Shown one piece after another: positions 37,241 through 45,670 of a stretch of 49,409 nucleotides of DNA (positions are counted from its first letter, which is position 1; each line of letters begins with the position of its first letter). The stretch spans positions 1-49,409 of the forward strand of contig CAJQQR010000153.1 of assembly GCA_905480545.1 (NCBI GenBank), in the 5' to 3' direction. The notes beneath the pieces are model-generated. The model searched no databases. It was given only the letters and a program-made list of their open reading frames with translations, and was not told where the DNA came from. This DNA comes from an uncultured Pirellulaceae bacterium (GTDB lineage: Bacteria > Planctomycetota > Planctomycetia > Pirellulales > Pirellulaceae). The position numbers were made by a program, and so were the translations under genes.

Positions 37241-38626
37241 ATGAGCGAAATCGAATTTACACTCAAGGCACTTCGTGAGGCTGTTGAGTTGACACCCAAC
37301 AACTTCCCCTTGACCCAACATTATGTAAGAACCTTGTTGGATCTAACTCGTTACGAGGAAGCCGAGAGCTTCCTCAAGATTCAACTCGATGCCCTCGGCC
37401 AATCGATTCAATTACAGGTCTTGATGGCGGAGGTCTTCTATCGTGCGGGGAAAAACTCCCATGCGCTAGCCATTGTTGAAACACTCATCGCATCCGACGC
37501 GCCAGATCCTTCGGCCTTGCTTCTTCACGCAAAGCTGGATTTCAGAATGGGAAATGTTCAGCAAGCCGTTCAGCGTTACAAGCAGGCAATCGAAATTGAT
37601 GACACCGTCACCGACGACGAGTTTTCGAGTTTGCTTGGAATACGGACTGAAGAAAAAGAATGGTCCGATGATGAAGAAGATGACTATGATATCGACGATG
37701 AAATCATCGAGGGTCGAATTCGCATCCAAAACGATGATGCCGATGATTCGGGGTCCATGGGGAAACTTGAGAAACCGAAGATCAAGTTTGATCAGGTTGG
37801 TGGAATGGAAAGCGTCAAAGAACAAATTCGCGTCAAAATCATCTACCCAATCACGCATGCCGAGATGTTTGCAGCCTATGGCAAGCAAGCCGGCGGTGGG
37901 ATTCTACTTTATGGGCCTCCGGGCTGCGGAAAGACTTTTATTGCAAGAGCAACCGCGGGAGAGGTGAATGCGAATTTTCTTTCGATCGGAATCAACGATG
38001 TCCTTGACATGTGGATGGGGAACAGCGAAAGAAACCTGCATGACCTTTTTGAACAGGCTCGCAAAAATCGCCCATGCGTTCTGTTCTTTGACGAAGTTGA
38101 TGCGTTGGGAGCAAGTCGCAGTGACATGCGACAGAATTCCGGACGTCACCTCGTCAATCAATTTCTTTCAGAAATGGATGGGATTGATTTGAGCAATGAA
38201 GGTGTATTGATTTTGGGAGCAACCAATGCACCCTGGCATGTCGACAGTGCTTTTCGACGACCTGGCCGTTTTGACCGTGTTCTGTTTGTTCCACCACCAG
38301 ACCAAATCGCTCGTGAAGAAGTACTTCAACTGAAACTGGACGGTAAACCGGTCGAAAGAATTGACTACAAAAAAGTGTCAGCCAAAACTCATGATTATTC
38401 TGGAGCCGATTTGGGTGCCGTTGTTGATGCTGCAATCGAAGCCAAGCTTCATGAAGCCATTCGAACGGGAACTCCAAGTCCATTAACCACCAAAGATCTG
38501 CTTGCAGTTCTTAAGCACATCAAACCGACGACAAAGGAATGGTTCGCCACCGCCCGCAATCACGCGTTGTATTCGAATCAAGGCGGAATTTACGATGACA
38601 TTTTGAGCTATCTAAAAATCAAATGA
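37241..38626 (+). CDS. TPR-AAA+ ATPase (CDC48/FtsH-like ATPase domain, no protease)
   Basis: A 461-residue cytosolic protein. Residues 1-125 are TPR-like helices, followed by a very acidic linker (WSDDEEDDYDIDDEIIEG). The AAA domain starts with FDQVGGMESVKEQIRVKIIY. Walker A is GPPGCGKT near residue 224, Walker B is VLFFDEVDALG, and arginine fingers lie in RRPGRFDRVLFVPP. There is no HEXXH, so it is not FtsH. The stop overlaps the next TPR gene by four bases (ATGA). It may act as an unfoldase or chaperone with the TPR membrane partner; the substrate is unknown. Confidence 0.9.
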   Translation: MSEIEFTLKALREAVELTPNNFPLTQHYVRTLLDLTRYEEAESFLKIQLDALGQSIQLQVLMAEVFYRAGKNSHALAIVETLIASDAPDPSALLLHAKLDFRMGNVQQAVQRYKQAIEIDDTVTDDEFSSLLGIRTEEKEWSDDEEDDYDIDDEIIEGRIRIQNDDADDSGSMGKLEKPKIKFDQVGGMESVKEQIRVKIIYPITHAEMFAAYGKQAGGGILLYGPPGCGKTFIARATAGEVNANFLSIGINDVLDMWMGNSERNLHDLFEQARKNRPCVLFFDEVDALGASRSDMRQNSGRHLVNQFLSEMDGIDLSNEGVLILGATNAPWHVDSAFRRPGRFDRVLFVPPPDQIAREEVLQLKLDGKPVERIDYKKVSAKTHDYSGADLGAVVDAAIEAKLHEAIRTGTPSPLTTKDLLAVLKHIKPTTKEWFATARNHALYSNQGGIYDDILSYLKIK

Positions 38627-39933
38627 ACGAAAACCAGCTGATACAACGCGCCCGATTGCTCATTGAACAAAATCGACCGCAACAAGCCGAGGAACTGCTT
38701 CGTCAAGTGCTTGCAATGTCACCTGATTTAGCGAACGCCCATTCGTTGCTCGCGATCTGTCTTTTGCAGGAAGAAGGTCATCTGGAAGAAGCGACAAAAG
38801 AAGCGGAACAGGGAATCCACTTTGCACCCGACGATGAATTTGCGTTTTACGTTCACGCCCTCGTACTCAACAAACGCAATCGCCTTGACGAATCCATTCA
38901 ATCGGTTCGCCAAGCCATCGCAATCGATCCATCATCGGCCACATTCCACGGTTTGCTCGCCCAATTATGGGCAAGGAAAAACAAATGGAAAGAAGTTTTG
39001 AAATCAGCCGAAACAGGTTTGCAATATGATCCTGAAGACGAATCATGCCGTGCGCTACGATCGGTGGCACTGGAACGCCTGGGCCGCGTTGAAGACGCGT
39101 TGGATGAAGCGAATCGATCCATTGAAAAAAATCCGGATTCGGCATTCGCGCACTCTAGCCGCGGGCATGCGTTGCTGAATGCGAACAGACATAAAGAAGC
39201 CCAAATGGCGTTTCGTGAAGCACTTCGACTTGAGCCTTCGAATGAGTTCGCCCGAAGCGGAATGATTCAATCGTTAAACGCCAACAACTTTTTCTTTAGA
39301 AAGTTCCTGGCGGCCATGTCTTGGTTAAGTCGGCTAAGCCCGCAGGTTCAATTTGGAATCGTGATTGGGATGTGGCTGGGGATCAATGCGTTAAACAGCT
39401 ACAGCGCGATGAATCCTTGGATCCGCCCCTACGTTTTGCCGATTACTCTCGTCTATATCCTGTTTGCTTTGATGACGTGGATCGCAAATCCACTCTTCAA
39501 TACATTCTTGCGTTTTCACCCGTTCGGAAAACACCTTCTTACGACAAGAGAAAAATGGGCGTCCAATGCGATTGCGGCAACGATTGCTGTAGGAGTCTTT
39601 CATGCCGGATTCTTTTTGGCACTGATGGTTTTTGCCGGGAAGTTCGCGGCATGGCCGGTTTGCGTAATCTTGCTGTTCTGCTCACTGCTGCTTACCGCTC
39701 CATTGTCAGTAGCGTTTGAAACCAATGCCGGCTGGCCAACGAAAGTCGCCTCCACCCTTGCGATCGCATTCAGCGTTTTGTTTCTAATGATTTGTTACGT
39801 CTTCTCTTATGGCGCATTCTTTACCCCCGGACTCGTAGAGTACGAGAGCAAACTTCTAAACATCTACCAGTTTGGAATCTTGATCTTCTGTTTCGCCGGA
39901 AGTTACTTGCGGAATGCGACCGTCAAGCGATGA
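38623..39933 (+). CDS. TPR-repeat membrane protein, partner of the AAA+ ATPase
   Basis: A 436-residue protein. Residues 1-220 comprise about six TPR units (for example RPQQAEELLRQVLAMSPDLA and RHKEAQMAFREALRLEPSNE). The second half has five or six membrane segments (VQFGIVIGMWLGINALNSYS, YVLPITLVYILFALMTWI, and so on). The TPR domain should face the cytosol, where it could contact the ATPase encoded just before it. No enzyme motif was seen. Translation is coupled to that gene. Confidence 0.85.
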   Translation: MNENQLIQRARLLIEQNRPQQAEELLRQVLAMSPDLANAHSLLAICLLQEEGHLEEATKEAEQGIHFAPDDEFAFYVHALVLNKRNRLDESIQSVRQAIAIDPSSATFHGLLAQLWARKNKWKEVLKSAETGLQYDPEDESCRALRSVALERLGRVEDALDEANRSIEKNPDSAFAHSSRGHALLNANRHKEAQMAFREALRLEPSNEFARSGMIQSLNANNFFFRKFLAAMSWLSRLSPQVQFGIVIGMWLGINALNSYSAMNPWIRPYVLPITLVYILFALMTWIANPLFNTFLRFHPFGKHLLTTREKWASNAIAATIAVGVFHAGFFLALMVFAGKFAAWPVCVILLFCSLLLTAPLSVAFETNAGWPTKVASTLAIAFSVLFLMICYVFSYGAFFTPGLVEYESKLLNIYQFGILIFCFAGSYLRNATVKR

Positions 39934-39947
39934 CTTAACTTCGTCGT

Positions 39948-40640
39948 TTAAACCAACTCTCCGAATCCACTCAAACCAATCGGTTCGCGGCAGGCAAAGG
40001 GTTCGCCGTATTCAACGCCAATCGTTTTGCCCCAATAGGATGCTTCATCACGCAGTTTTTCCAGAAATGAAGGAAATTTTGGCCGCCCCTCGACAAACTG
40101 ACTTTGAAAAGCTGAGATGGCAGAAATCTTCTTGTCCCAATAATCTGAGATATCAAGAACAAATGCCGGCTGGGGCGTCATTTTCAAATGGACGCAGTAG
40201 TAGTTATAAATCCGTTGCGGATGAAAACGTTCCCCTTTCATATCGGTTTTTGAAAGTTTCGACCAAAACCGGGCGGCTTCAATCAACTGAGTCGCGGCAA
40301 GATGATCTGGGTGTGCGTCTTCCCAATAGGGCGCAAAGATCCATTTCGGTTTCGTAAGACGAAATACTTCAGCGAGAGCGCGACGGTTCTCAAGACTGGG
40401 TTCAAGCGAACGATTAGGTAAACCAAGGTTCTCCCGCCACGATAATCCCAAAATATCAGTTGCTATCGCGGTTTCGGCAATACGCTTTTCCAAACTGCCA
40501 AAAGGCGTCGGTTCGCCACTCGTCAAATCGAGAACACCAACAGAAAGCCCGTCATCGATCATTTTGAGAATTGCGCCTCCCATTCCCAACTCTGCATCAT
40601 CTGGATGAGGAGCCACAACGATCACGTCCAGTTTACCCAT
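39948..40640 (-). CDS. bshB1: PIG-L/LmbE deacetylase, BshB1-like
   Basis: The start MGKLDVIVVAPHPDDAELGM at 40640 is chosen because family members begin this way; an ATG also exists at 40673. The protein is 230 residues. Zinc ligands are in AHPDDAE (written PHPDDAE here) and HPDH (EDAHPDHLAA). BshB1 removes the acetyl group from GlcNAc-malate in bacillithiol synthesis in the cytosol. The assignment within the wider PIG-L family rests on overall resemblance (RREAL-like and TSGEPTPFGS regions), so the exact substrate is uncertain. bshA and bshC are not in the window. Confidence 0.78.
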   Translation of the reverse strand: MGKLDVIVVAPHPDDAELGMGGAILKMIDDGLSVGVLDLTSGEPTPFGSLEKRIAETAIATDILGLSWRENLGLPNRSLEPSLENRRALAEVFRLTKPKWIFAPYWEDAHPDHLAATQLIEAARFWSKLSKTDMKGERFHPQRIYNYYCVHLKMTPQPAFVLDISDYWDKKISAISAFQSQFVEGRPKFPSFLEKLRDEASYWGKTIGVEYGEPFACREPIGLSGFGELV

Positions 40641-40747
40641 CTTCGCCCAGTCATTTTTCTGAAAAACATGCAACTTAGCGTAAATTGATCTGTACCAAAA
40701 TCGGTCGGTTTGAGATTATCGCTGGTCCTATTTTTTTGGTGTAAAAA

Positions 40748-40951
40748 ATGAAGAAGTTAATCATCGTTGCCGCCGCACTATTTATCTGCATGCCATGCAC
40801 CGGTTGCCAAGCCTGGCGGGATGCATTCGCTCCCAAAGGGAGCTCGCCAGTTCACAAATGGGACAGTAACTTCAAAAGAAGCCAAGGGGTGGGCACCGGA
40901 GTCGATCCAATGGCTCAAGATATCGAATCGCGCCTTGGGTATCAACGTTGA
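40748..40951 (+). CDS. Small lipoprotein, unknown
   Basis: A 67-residue protein with a signal and lipobox: MKKLIIVAAALFICMPCTGC. The mature part is 48 residues, polar, with WRDAFAPKGSSPVHKWDSNF. It is divergent from the BshB1-like gene. No family was recognised. Confidence 0.75.
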   Translation: MKKLIIVAAALFICMPCTGCQAWRDAFAPKGSSPVHKWDSNFKRSQGVGTGVDPMAQDIESRLGYQR

Positions 40952-40987
40952 ACGCATGCAGAAACGAAATCTGCTCCGTTTAAACAA

Positions 40988-42277
40988 TCACTGCTTACTG
41001 TTGAGATACGAAACGACTTTTTCTGACGTGGCACGTCCAGACCGCATCGCTCCATTGCTGGATGCAATCTCCAAATAGTCACCGCACGTGAAAACACCCG
41101 TCGGTAAATCGTGGGAGATCTTTGGCGTCGAAAGCTGCCGTGGTAGAGCATTGCAGATCTTGTACTTAGGCAATGATCTCCATTCCCTTGCTGGATCACC
41201 ATACCATTCGATCAACTGATCGCGGACTGCCGATTCCAATGTCTCACCATCTTGATCCTGAAAATCTTTGACATTTTGCGAGTCAGAAAGCGACGTCACG
41301 GAGACAAGTGCCCTGCCCTTTGGCGCGTAATTTTCAGAGAGCCGACTAGGCACGCATAAATTGTTGATCGGCCCCTTACCCGTTCCATTTAAAACAAGAA
41401 TATTGTCGCCAACGGGTGACTGCGCTGCGTCGAAGTAAAAATTCCAAACGTGATTCTGCGGCGGTGGGCGAAACCCAAGTAATTTTGCAGCGACCGGTTC
41501 TTCGCAAGCAAGAACGACTGCTGAGGCATCGATGTTTTCTACTGATTGATCACTGCCTCGAGTCGAGACGGAATCTGAGGTGAATGAAATGACCTCACGG
41601 TTGAACTGTATCTTCTCTCCAGCGATCTGGCTCGCAAGTTGATTTGGGATTTCGGACATCCCGGATGCCGGAAGCGCCGCGTGCCCACGACCAAACATGT
41701 TAAAAACAAATTCGAAAAAGCGGCTGGATGTTTCAAGTTTTTTTTCCAAAAAAATCCCACCCAAAAACGGACGGAAGAAAGACTCTATCACCAAATCAGA
41801 AAACGACCGTTTTGACTTAAGGAAATCGAATGTCGAAATCTCTTCTGATGAATAGATCTGGTCCAATGTTTTCTTTTTGCAATCCTTCCGTAGCGAAGCC
41901 ATCTTAAGCTTGTCTGAAAAGTTGGCCACAGGTGACATGGCGGTCGAAAAAATTGCGGAGAGCTGTCTTGTCGGATCGATGAAAGAACGAAATTTTCCGT
42001 TAAAACGGATCAACGCGCCTGGCACGAATTTCCTCAGATCCAACGCTTCATAATCCAGATAATTCTGGGCTTCAGGATAAGCGGTTAACAGAACTTGAAA
42101 TCCACGATCGAGTAAAAACCCTTCGACTTCGTCGGTTTGGATTCGGCCTCCAACTCGATCTGATTTTTCCAGAATCACAAATGGCACATTCGCCTCTTGC
42201 AATTCAATCCCACAAATCAATCCAGCAAGCCCTGCGCCGATAACAACAACAGGCTTGGTCTCAGTTTGTCCTGAAAT
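40988..42277 (-). CDS. FAD-dependent oxidoreductase (amine oxidase/phytoene desaturase-like), probable ATT start
   Basis: Residues downstream of a TTG at 42220 read MICGIELQEANVPFVILEKS, which lacks the dinucleotide-binding loop. The frame is open upstream and supplies VVVIGAGLAGLICG, the missing GXGXXG motif. That extension has no ATG, GTG or TTG. ATT at 42277-42275 is preceded at 7 bases by GAGG, so it is the best start, giving 429 residues. Further family features are DRVGGRIQTDEVEGFLLDRG and the C-terminal TGVFTCGDYLEIASSNGAMR, then SGR. It probably oxidises an isoprenoid or amine-type substrate. The gene faces the small lipoprotein gene. Confidence 0.86.
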   Translation of the reverse strand: MSGQTETKPVVVIGAGLAGLICGIELQEANVPFVILEKSDRVGGRIQTDEVEGFLLDRGFQVLLTAYPEAQNYLDYEALDLRKFVPGALIRFNGKFRSFIDPTRQLSAIFSTAMSPVANFSDKLKMASLRKDCKKKTLDQIYSSEEISTFDFLKSKRSFSDLVIESFFRPFLGGIFLEKKLETSSRFFEFVFNMFGRGHAALPASGMSEIPNQLASQIAGEKIQFNREVISFTSDSVSTRGSDQSVENIDASAVVLACEEPVAAKLLGFRPPPQNHVWNFYFDAAQSPVGDNILVLNGTGKGPINNLCVPSRLSENYAPKGRALVSVTSLSDSQNVKDFQDQDGETLESAVRDQLIEWYGDPAREWRSLPKYKICNALPRQLSTPKISHDLPTGVFTCGDYLEIASSNGAMRSGRATSEKVVSYLNSKQ

Positions 42278-42288
42278 TTTAGTGCCTC
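42275..42288 (-). promoter_or_regulatory. Shine-Dalgarno GAGG and ATT start for the FAD oxidoreductase
   Basis: On the minus strand, GAGG (42288-42285) is followed by 7 bases and ATT (42277-42275), then the codons leading into VVVIGAGLAG. An in-frame TGA lies just upstream (near 42289), so the start must be within the short stretch before the Rossmann loop. AUU starts are known in bacteria (infC, pcnB) and are often regulated. Confidence 0.6.
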
Positions 42289-42413
42289 AACTTCTATCAA
42301 AATCAAATCATTCAACTTATGAGTTTGCAGCCTGCAGACCAATCCGACAATCCGTCAGCAACGACTCCCTGTGAATGGATTAAAATTTGTTGGCCAAATT
42401 TTAAATAGTCAAA

Positions 42414-42899
42414 TCACGATAATTTTTTTTTCCAAAAGATTGCCTGGCCAGCTTCTGGGTCCAACTCATACCCCTCAAAGCCAAATTTTTTGTAGCTGTT
42501 CTTCGCAATTTCATTGTTGCTCAAGACTTCCAAGGTGATCTTTACACAATCGTTTTCGCGAGCGATCTTTTCGATTTCCTGAAGAAGCAAGGTACTTAAG
42601 CCGTTGCCTCGAAAGTCTTTGGAGACCATCAGGTCATGAATGTTGATCAGCTTTTGAGCGGCAAACGTCGAAAAACCGAAAAAGCAATTGGACAACGCGA
42701 CCGGGATATTTCCTGAATAAATAAGCAGACTGAATGCGGTCGGAAAATCGGCCAAACCATGAATCAACTTTTCATTCAATTCAATCGGAATTGGCTTCCC
42801 ACCCCCCATCGGTTCACACGCATATTCATTTAAGAGCTGAATAAGGTGGGAAGCTTGTGTTGGGTTGGAATAATCTACCCGTTCAATTCCAAAGTCCAT
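42414..42899 (-). CDS. GNAT-family N-acetyltransferase
   Basis: A 161-residue protein with the acetyl-CoA loop KDFRGNGLSTLLLQEIEKIA and the conserved end NSYKKFGFEGYELDPE. Fold and length fit the GNAT family. The substrate is unknown. The exported hypothetical gene lies 21 bases upstream on the same strand, so both are likely co-transcribed. Confidence 0.92.
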   Translation of the reverse strand: MDFGIERVDYSNPTQASHLIQLLNEYACEPMGGGKPIPIELNEKLIHGLADFPTAFSLLIYSGNIPVALSNCFFGFSTFAAQKLINIHDLMVSKDFRGNGLSTLLLQEIEKIARENDCVKITLEVLSNNEIAKNSYKKFGFEGYELDPEAGQAIFWKKKLS

Positions 42900-42919
42900 T
42901 TATTCTGCTCGCTGTTCAA

Positions 42920-43765
42920 TTACTGTTCTAATTCAAGCTCAGAAAACTCGAACGGAATTTCGAACTCTTGAAGATTTTCTGCAATGAAAATAAATACCGT
43001 GGCATCCGCTGGAGGCGACGGTAAAAACAAAAACGTATGAGTTACGCCATCTTCCTGACGACTCCAACTGGACGCTTTCAACGCACTTAATTTCTTTTGC
43101 TCTGGCGACAAGATCGCTACGCGATGCACTCTAGAGAGATCCTTACCCGTCACTTGAATTGTCAAAGTATCGATTCCGATCTTTGAAACCACAACTGAGA
43201 TCCCACGTGATTCAAGCTCTTTGCTTTCAATCGATCCCAGATTTAACGAAGCCTCATCATGTTTAATCAACTTACGGTCACCGCCTGTTTTGATGCGTAA
43301 ACGACCTTTGATGTTCGAAAGCTTTGCCCAACTTCTATTTTTCCGCTCAATTTCAAAACGAACCCTCACTCCGTCCTTGGGGTGCTTGGCAAAAATACCA
43401 GACCCGCGATCGGTAATCCTTTTGAATTTGTTCGACAAATCAAAATAACCACTTAATGGCTCGACTGTGCCCACACCGGTTCCGTCCGGAGCTTTTGCCG
43501 AATCCAATTTCGCCCACCCGAATTCGACCGCATCTTTTGCTTTTTCACCAACGGCGTCAACCACTAACTCAAATGGACGTGATACCGGCTTATTCTCTCC
43601 GTCAAATCGCAGCATTTCTGATAGCTTCAATTTGGCGTTGAGCTTCAACCCCGCGTCAGAAACTTTAGGAACGACATCGCTCAAATCCTGAGCTGGAATA
43701 CTTTCAACACTCATTCCCAGAAGCAGAATGAGGAAAATTAGAGGGCTGTATTTTCTGTCGGGCAT
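42920..43765 (-). CDS. Exported protein of unknown function, beta-rich
   Basis: The ATG at 43765 gives signal peptide MPDRKYSPLIFLILLLGMSV and a mature part of about 255 residues; a TTG slightly upstream is an alternative. The mature region has alternating beta-type stretches (LRIKTGGDRKLIKHDEASLN, ISVVVSKIGIDTLTIQVTGK) and no recognised motif. Likely periplasmic. Confidence 0.72.
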   Translation of the reverse strand: MPDRKYSPLIFLILLLGMSVESIPAQDLSDVVPKVSDAGLKLNAKLKLSEMLRFDGENKPVSRPFELVVDAVGEKAKDAVEFGWAKLDSAKAPDGTGVGTVEPLSGYFDLSNKFKRITDRGSGIFAKHPKDGVRVRFEIERKNRSWAKLSNIKGRLRIKTGGDRKLIKHDEASLNLGSIESKELESRGISVVVSKIGIDTLTIQVTGKDLSRVHRVAILSPEQKKLSALKASSWSRQEDGVTHTFLFLPSPPADATVFIFIAENLQEFEIPFEFSELELEQ

Positions 43766-44011
43766 TTGTGTTTTTTCATTGCGAGTTTTCAAGTGATTTG
43801 ATTTTGCAAGATTTGCGTTTGGGTCGCTATGCCCCTGATGATCGATGCTGCCGTGCTGATTGTCAGTTTTGCCCGCTTTTGCGGCTTGATTTTCGATTTA
43901 ATCTTGTTAGTGTAATTTTGTACACTTTCATGACCGAACTAGTCAAATAGGTATGCGATAAAGACAAAATGATACGAACCCCCTACTACTTGGACTGATC
44001 AAAGTTACCTT

Positions 44012-44051
44012 CCGTTTTTTTGGGCCGTTTTTTTGGGCCGTTTTTTTCCGG
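44012..44051. repeat. 13-bp tandem repeat CCGTTTTTTTGGG
   Basis: Two full copies and a third partial copy ending TTTTTTTCCGG. It lies in a 690-base gap (43766-44455) that otherwise shows no gene with support. Confidence 0.9.
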
Positions 44052-44115
44052 ACTGCAACCGAAATCACGATTTCAACTTCTGTGAATTCAATAGTTATAA
44101 AACAACCGCATCAGA

Positions 44116-44155
44116 GCACCCAACATCCTTTGCACCCAACATCCTTTGCACCCAA
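44116..44155. repeat. 16-bp tandem repeat GCACCCAACATCCTTT
   Basis: Two exact copies plus a half copy, followed directly by another repeat type. Confidence 0.92.
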
Positions 44156-44185
44156 TAAGAAAGGTAGCAATAAGAAAGGTAGCAA
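44156..44185. repeat. 15-bp tandem repeat TAAGAAAGGTAGCAA
   Basis: Two exact copies directly after the 16-bp repeat. Confidence 0.92.
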
Positions 44186-44455
44186 TGGGTGATGTTCAGA
44201 CTTTGTTAAACCACGTGAGCGTTACCCCGCGCATCTGTAAAGACTTAACGACAAACCGATTTCCATTCCATACCAAACGAAACAAGACCGCACATGAATC
44301 ACGGCCCGATGGGCACGCGGTTTAACCATCCCTAACGACATTGGATGGACTCTTGCCACCGATACGTTGCAGGGGCCAAAACAATCGACTACCCAATTAT
44401 TAAAGTAGCGAATAAATGAAGCATTGAAAAAGACTTTCGAACCCAACGTAGCGAT

Positions 44456-45670
44456 ATGCAAGACGCAATCCAAAACACAACACTGTGCAACCGAACACTG
44501 TGCGACCGAACACTGTGCGACCAAACACTGTGCGACCAAACATCCCAAGAGAATCCGAGGATCGATGAGCGTTCGCAAGTTGCTACAAATTCGCCTCGAC
44601 TTTCCAACACTGACACACACGATTCCAAAATCCATGAGTTGCGAAAACAGATTCGAACTTTAGAAACGATTTCACGAAACAGTGATGACGAGGCGGTCAT
44701 TTCTAGTGGCAGTTCGGCTTTAGATGCAATTCTACCTGCCAAAGGCTTTGCTCGTGGGACGTTGATCGAATGGATCGCTCACTCCAATCAGTCCTCTCGC
44801 CCCAATCATTCTCCCCAACAACGCCTTCACCAAAATGAAATGGATGGCAGTGGCGTGATGATGCTGGCTTTTGCTGCAGCAAAAGAAGCCTGTCGAGACG
44901 GCGGAATGTTTGTCATCATGGATCAGCATCGAACTTTTTTTCCACCAGCGGCACTCGCACTCGGCTTTCGTTCAAGACAATTGGTTGTCATTCAGCCGAA
45001 ATCGAAAAAAGATTTGGATTGGTCACTACACCAAGCGTTAAATTGCCCGGCCGTCGCAACTGTCTGGGCTGCTTTAGATGAAGTGGATGAATATGCTTTT
45101 CGCCGGTTTCAACTGGCGGCAGAAAGCAGTGGATGCATTGGTCTACTAGGACGCTCGGCCAACGCAATCGCACAACCCAGCTGGTCGGAAATGCAACTTG
45201 CCGTGACACCTCAATCCCGTGGCATCATTCTTGGAAACAGAATACCGGCAAATAGTCAGCTGCGACAAGCTCCTCAACGCCACCACAAGAATTTTTCGGC
45301 GAATCGCTTTTTGCAAATCGAATTGATCCGATCCCATCAAGGGCAATGCGGCGGAAAAGTGATGATCGAAATTGACTCCTACTATGGCGATATCCGTAAA
45401 GCGGCTTCACATCAAAGCCCTTTACAAAAAGCTGCCGCGTCAGTTGACACAGAATTCCCAAACGCAAAACCTTCAACAAACGCAATGCTGAAAAACGCTC
45501 CTCAAAAAAACGTAGGCCATGCATCCAATCATGACAGACAACAAACAACCGCAATGGATTCAAAACATGGCCATTCAAAAAAGAAGGACCAAATCGCAAA
45601 AACGAATCCTATGTCTGTGGTTTCCCAATTGGCCAATTCAGCGGCTGATCGTCGAAAAACCGGAACTTAA
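44456..45670 (+). CDS. imuA: ImuA-like RecA-related protein
   Basis: A 404-residue frame. The conserved part runs from about residue 60: SSGSSALDAILPAKGFARGT, LIEWIAHSNQ, then GVMMLAFAAAKEACRDGGMF and ALGFRSRQLVVIQPKSKKDL. This fits ImuA, a RecA-like factor of the ImuA-ImuB-DnaE2 translesion mutasome. The first 50 residues come from tandem repeats (TLCNR, TLCDR, TLCDQ, TLCDQ), so the true start may be later, possibly a TTG near the conserved LRKQIRTLET. The C-terminal 35 codons overlap the imuB start in another frame. No SOS box was recognised. Confidence 0.78.
   Translation: MQDAIQNTTLCNRTLCDRTLCDQTLCDQTSQENPRIDERSQVATNSPRLSNTDTHDSKIHELRKQIRTLETISRNSDDEAVISSGSSALDAILPAKGFARGTLIEWIAHSNQSSRPNHSPQQRLHQNEMDGSGVMMLAFAAAKEACRDGGMFVIMDQHRTFFPPAALALGFRSRQLVVIQPKSKKDLDWSLHQALNCPAVATVWAALDEVDEYAFRRFQLAAESSGCIGLLGRSANAIAQPSWSEMQLAVTPQSRGIILGNRIPANSQLRQAPQRHHKNFSANRFLQIELIRSHQGQCGGKVMIEIDSYYGDIRKAASHQSPLQKAAASVDTEFPNAKPSTNAMLKNAPQKNVGHASNHDRQQTTAMDSKHGHSKKKDQIAKTNPMSVVSQLANSAADRRKTGT
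44480..44539. repeat. 15-bp tandem repeat, four copies (ACACTGTGCGACCRA type)
   Basis: Four adjacent copies: ACACTGTGCAACCGA, ACACTGTGCGACCGA, and ACACTGTGCGACCAA twice. They sit at the start of the imuA frame and encode Thr-Leu-Cys-Asn/Asp-Arg/Gln repeats if translated. Confidence 0.95.

Noticed and set aside
39914..40357. 147-residue plus-strand frame opposite the BshB1-like gene
   Set aside because: Antisense to a clear PIG-L family gene; composition is that of a shadow frame.
43768..43950. 60-residue plus-strand frame overlapping the start of the exported hypothetical
   Set aside because: Shadow of the opposite gene at its start, no ribosome binding site.
44012..44539. Possible CRISPR array
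   Set aside because: Repeats are adjacent without spacers and differ from one another.
44222..44635. Minus-strand frame with repeated Val-Ala-Gln-Cys residues
   Set aside because: It is the antisense reading of the 15-bp tandem repeat and has no family resemblance.
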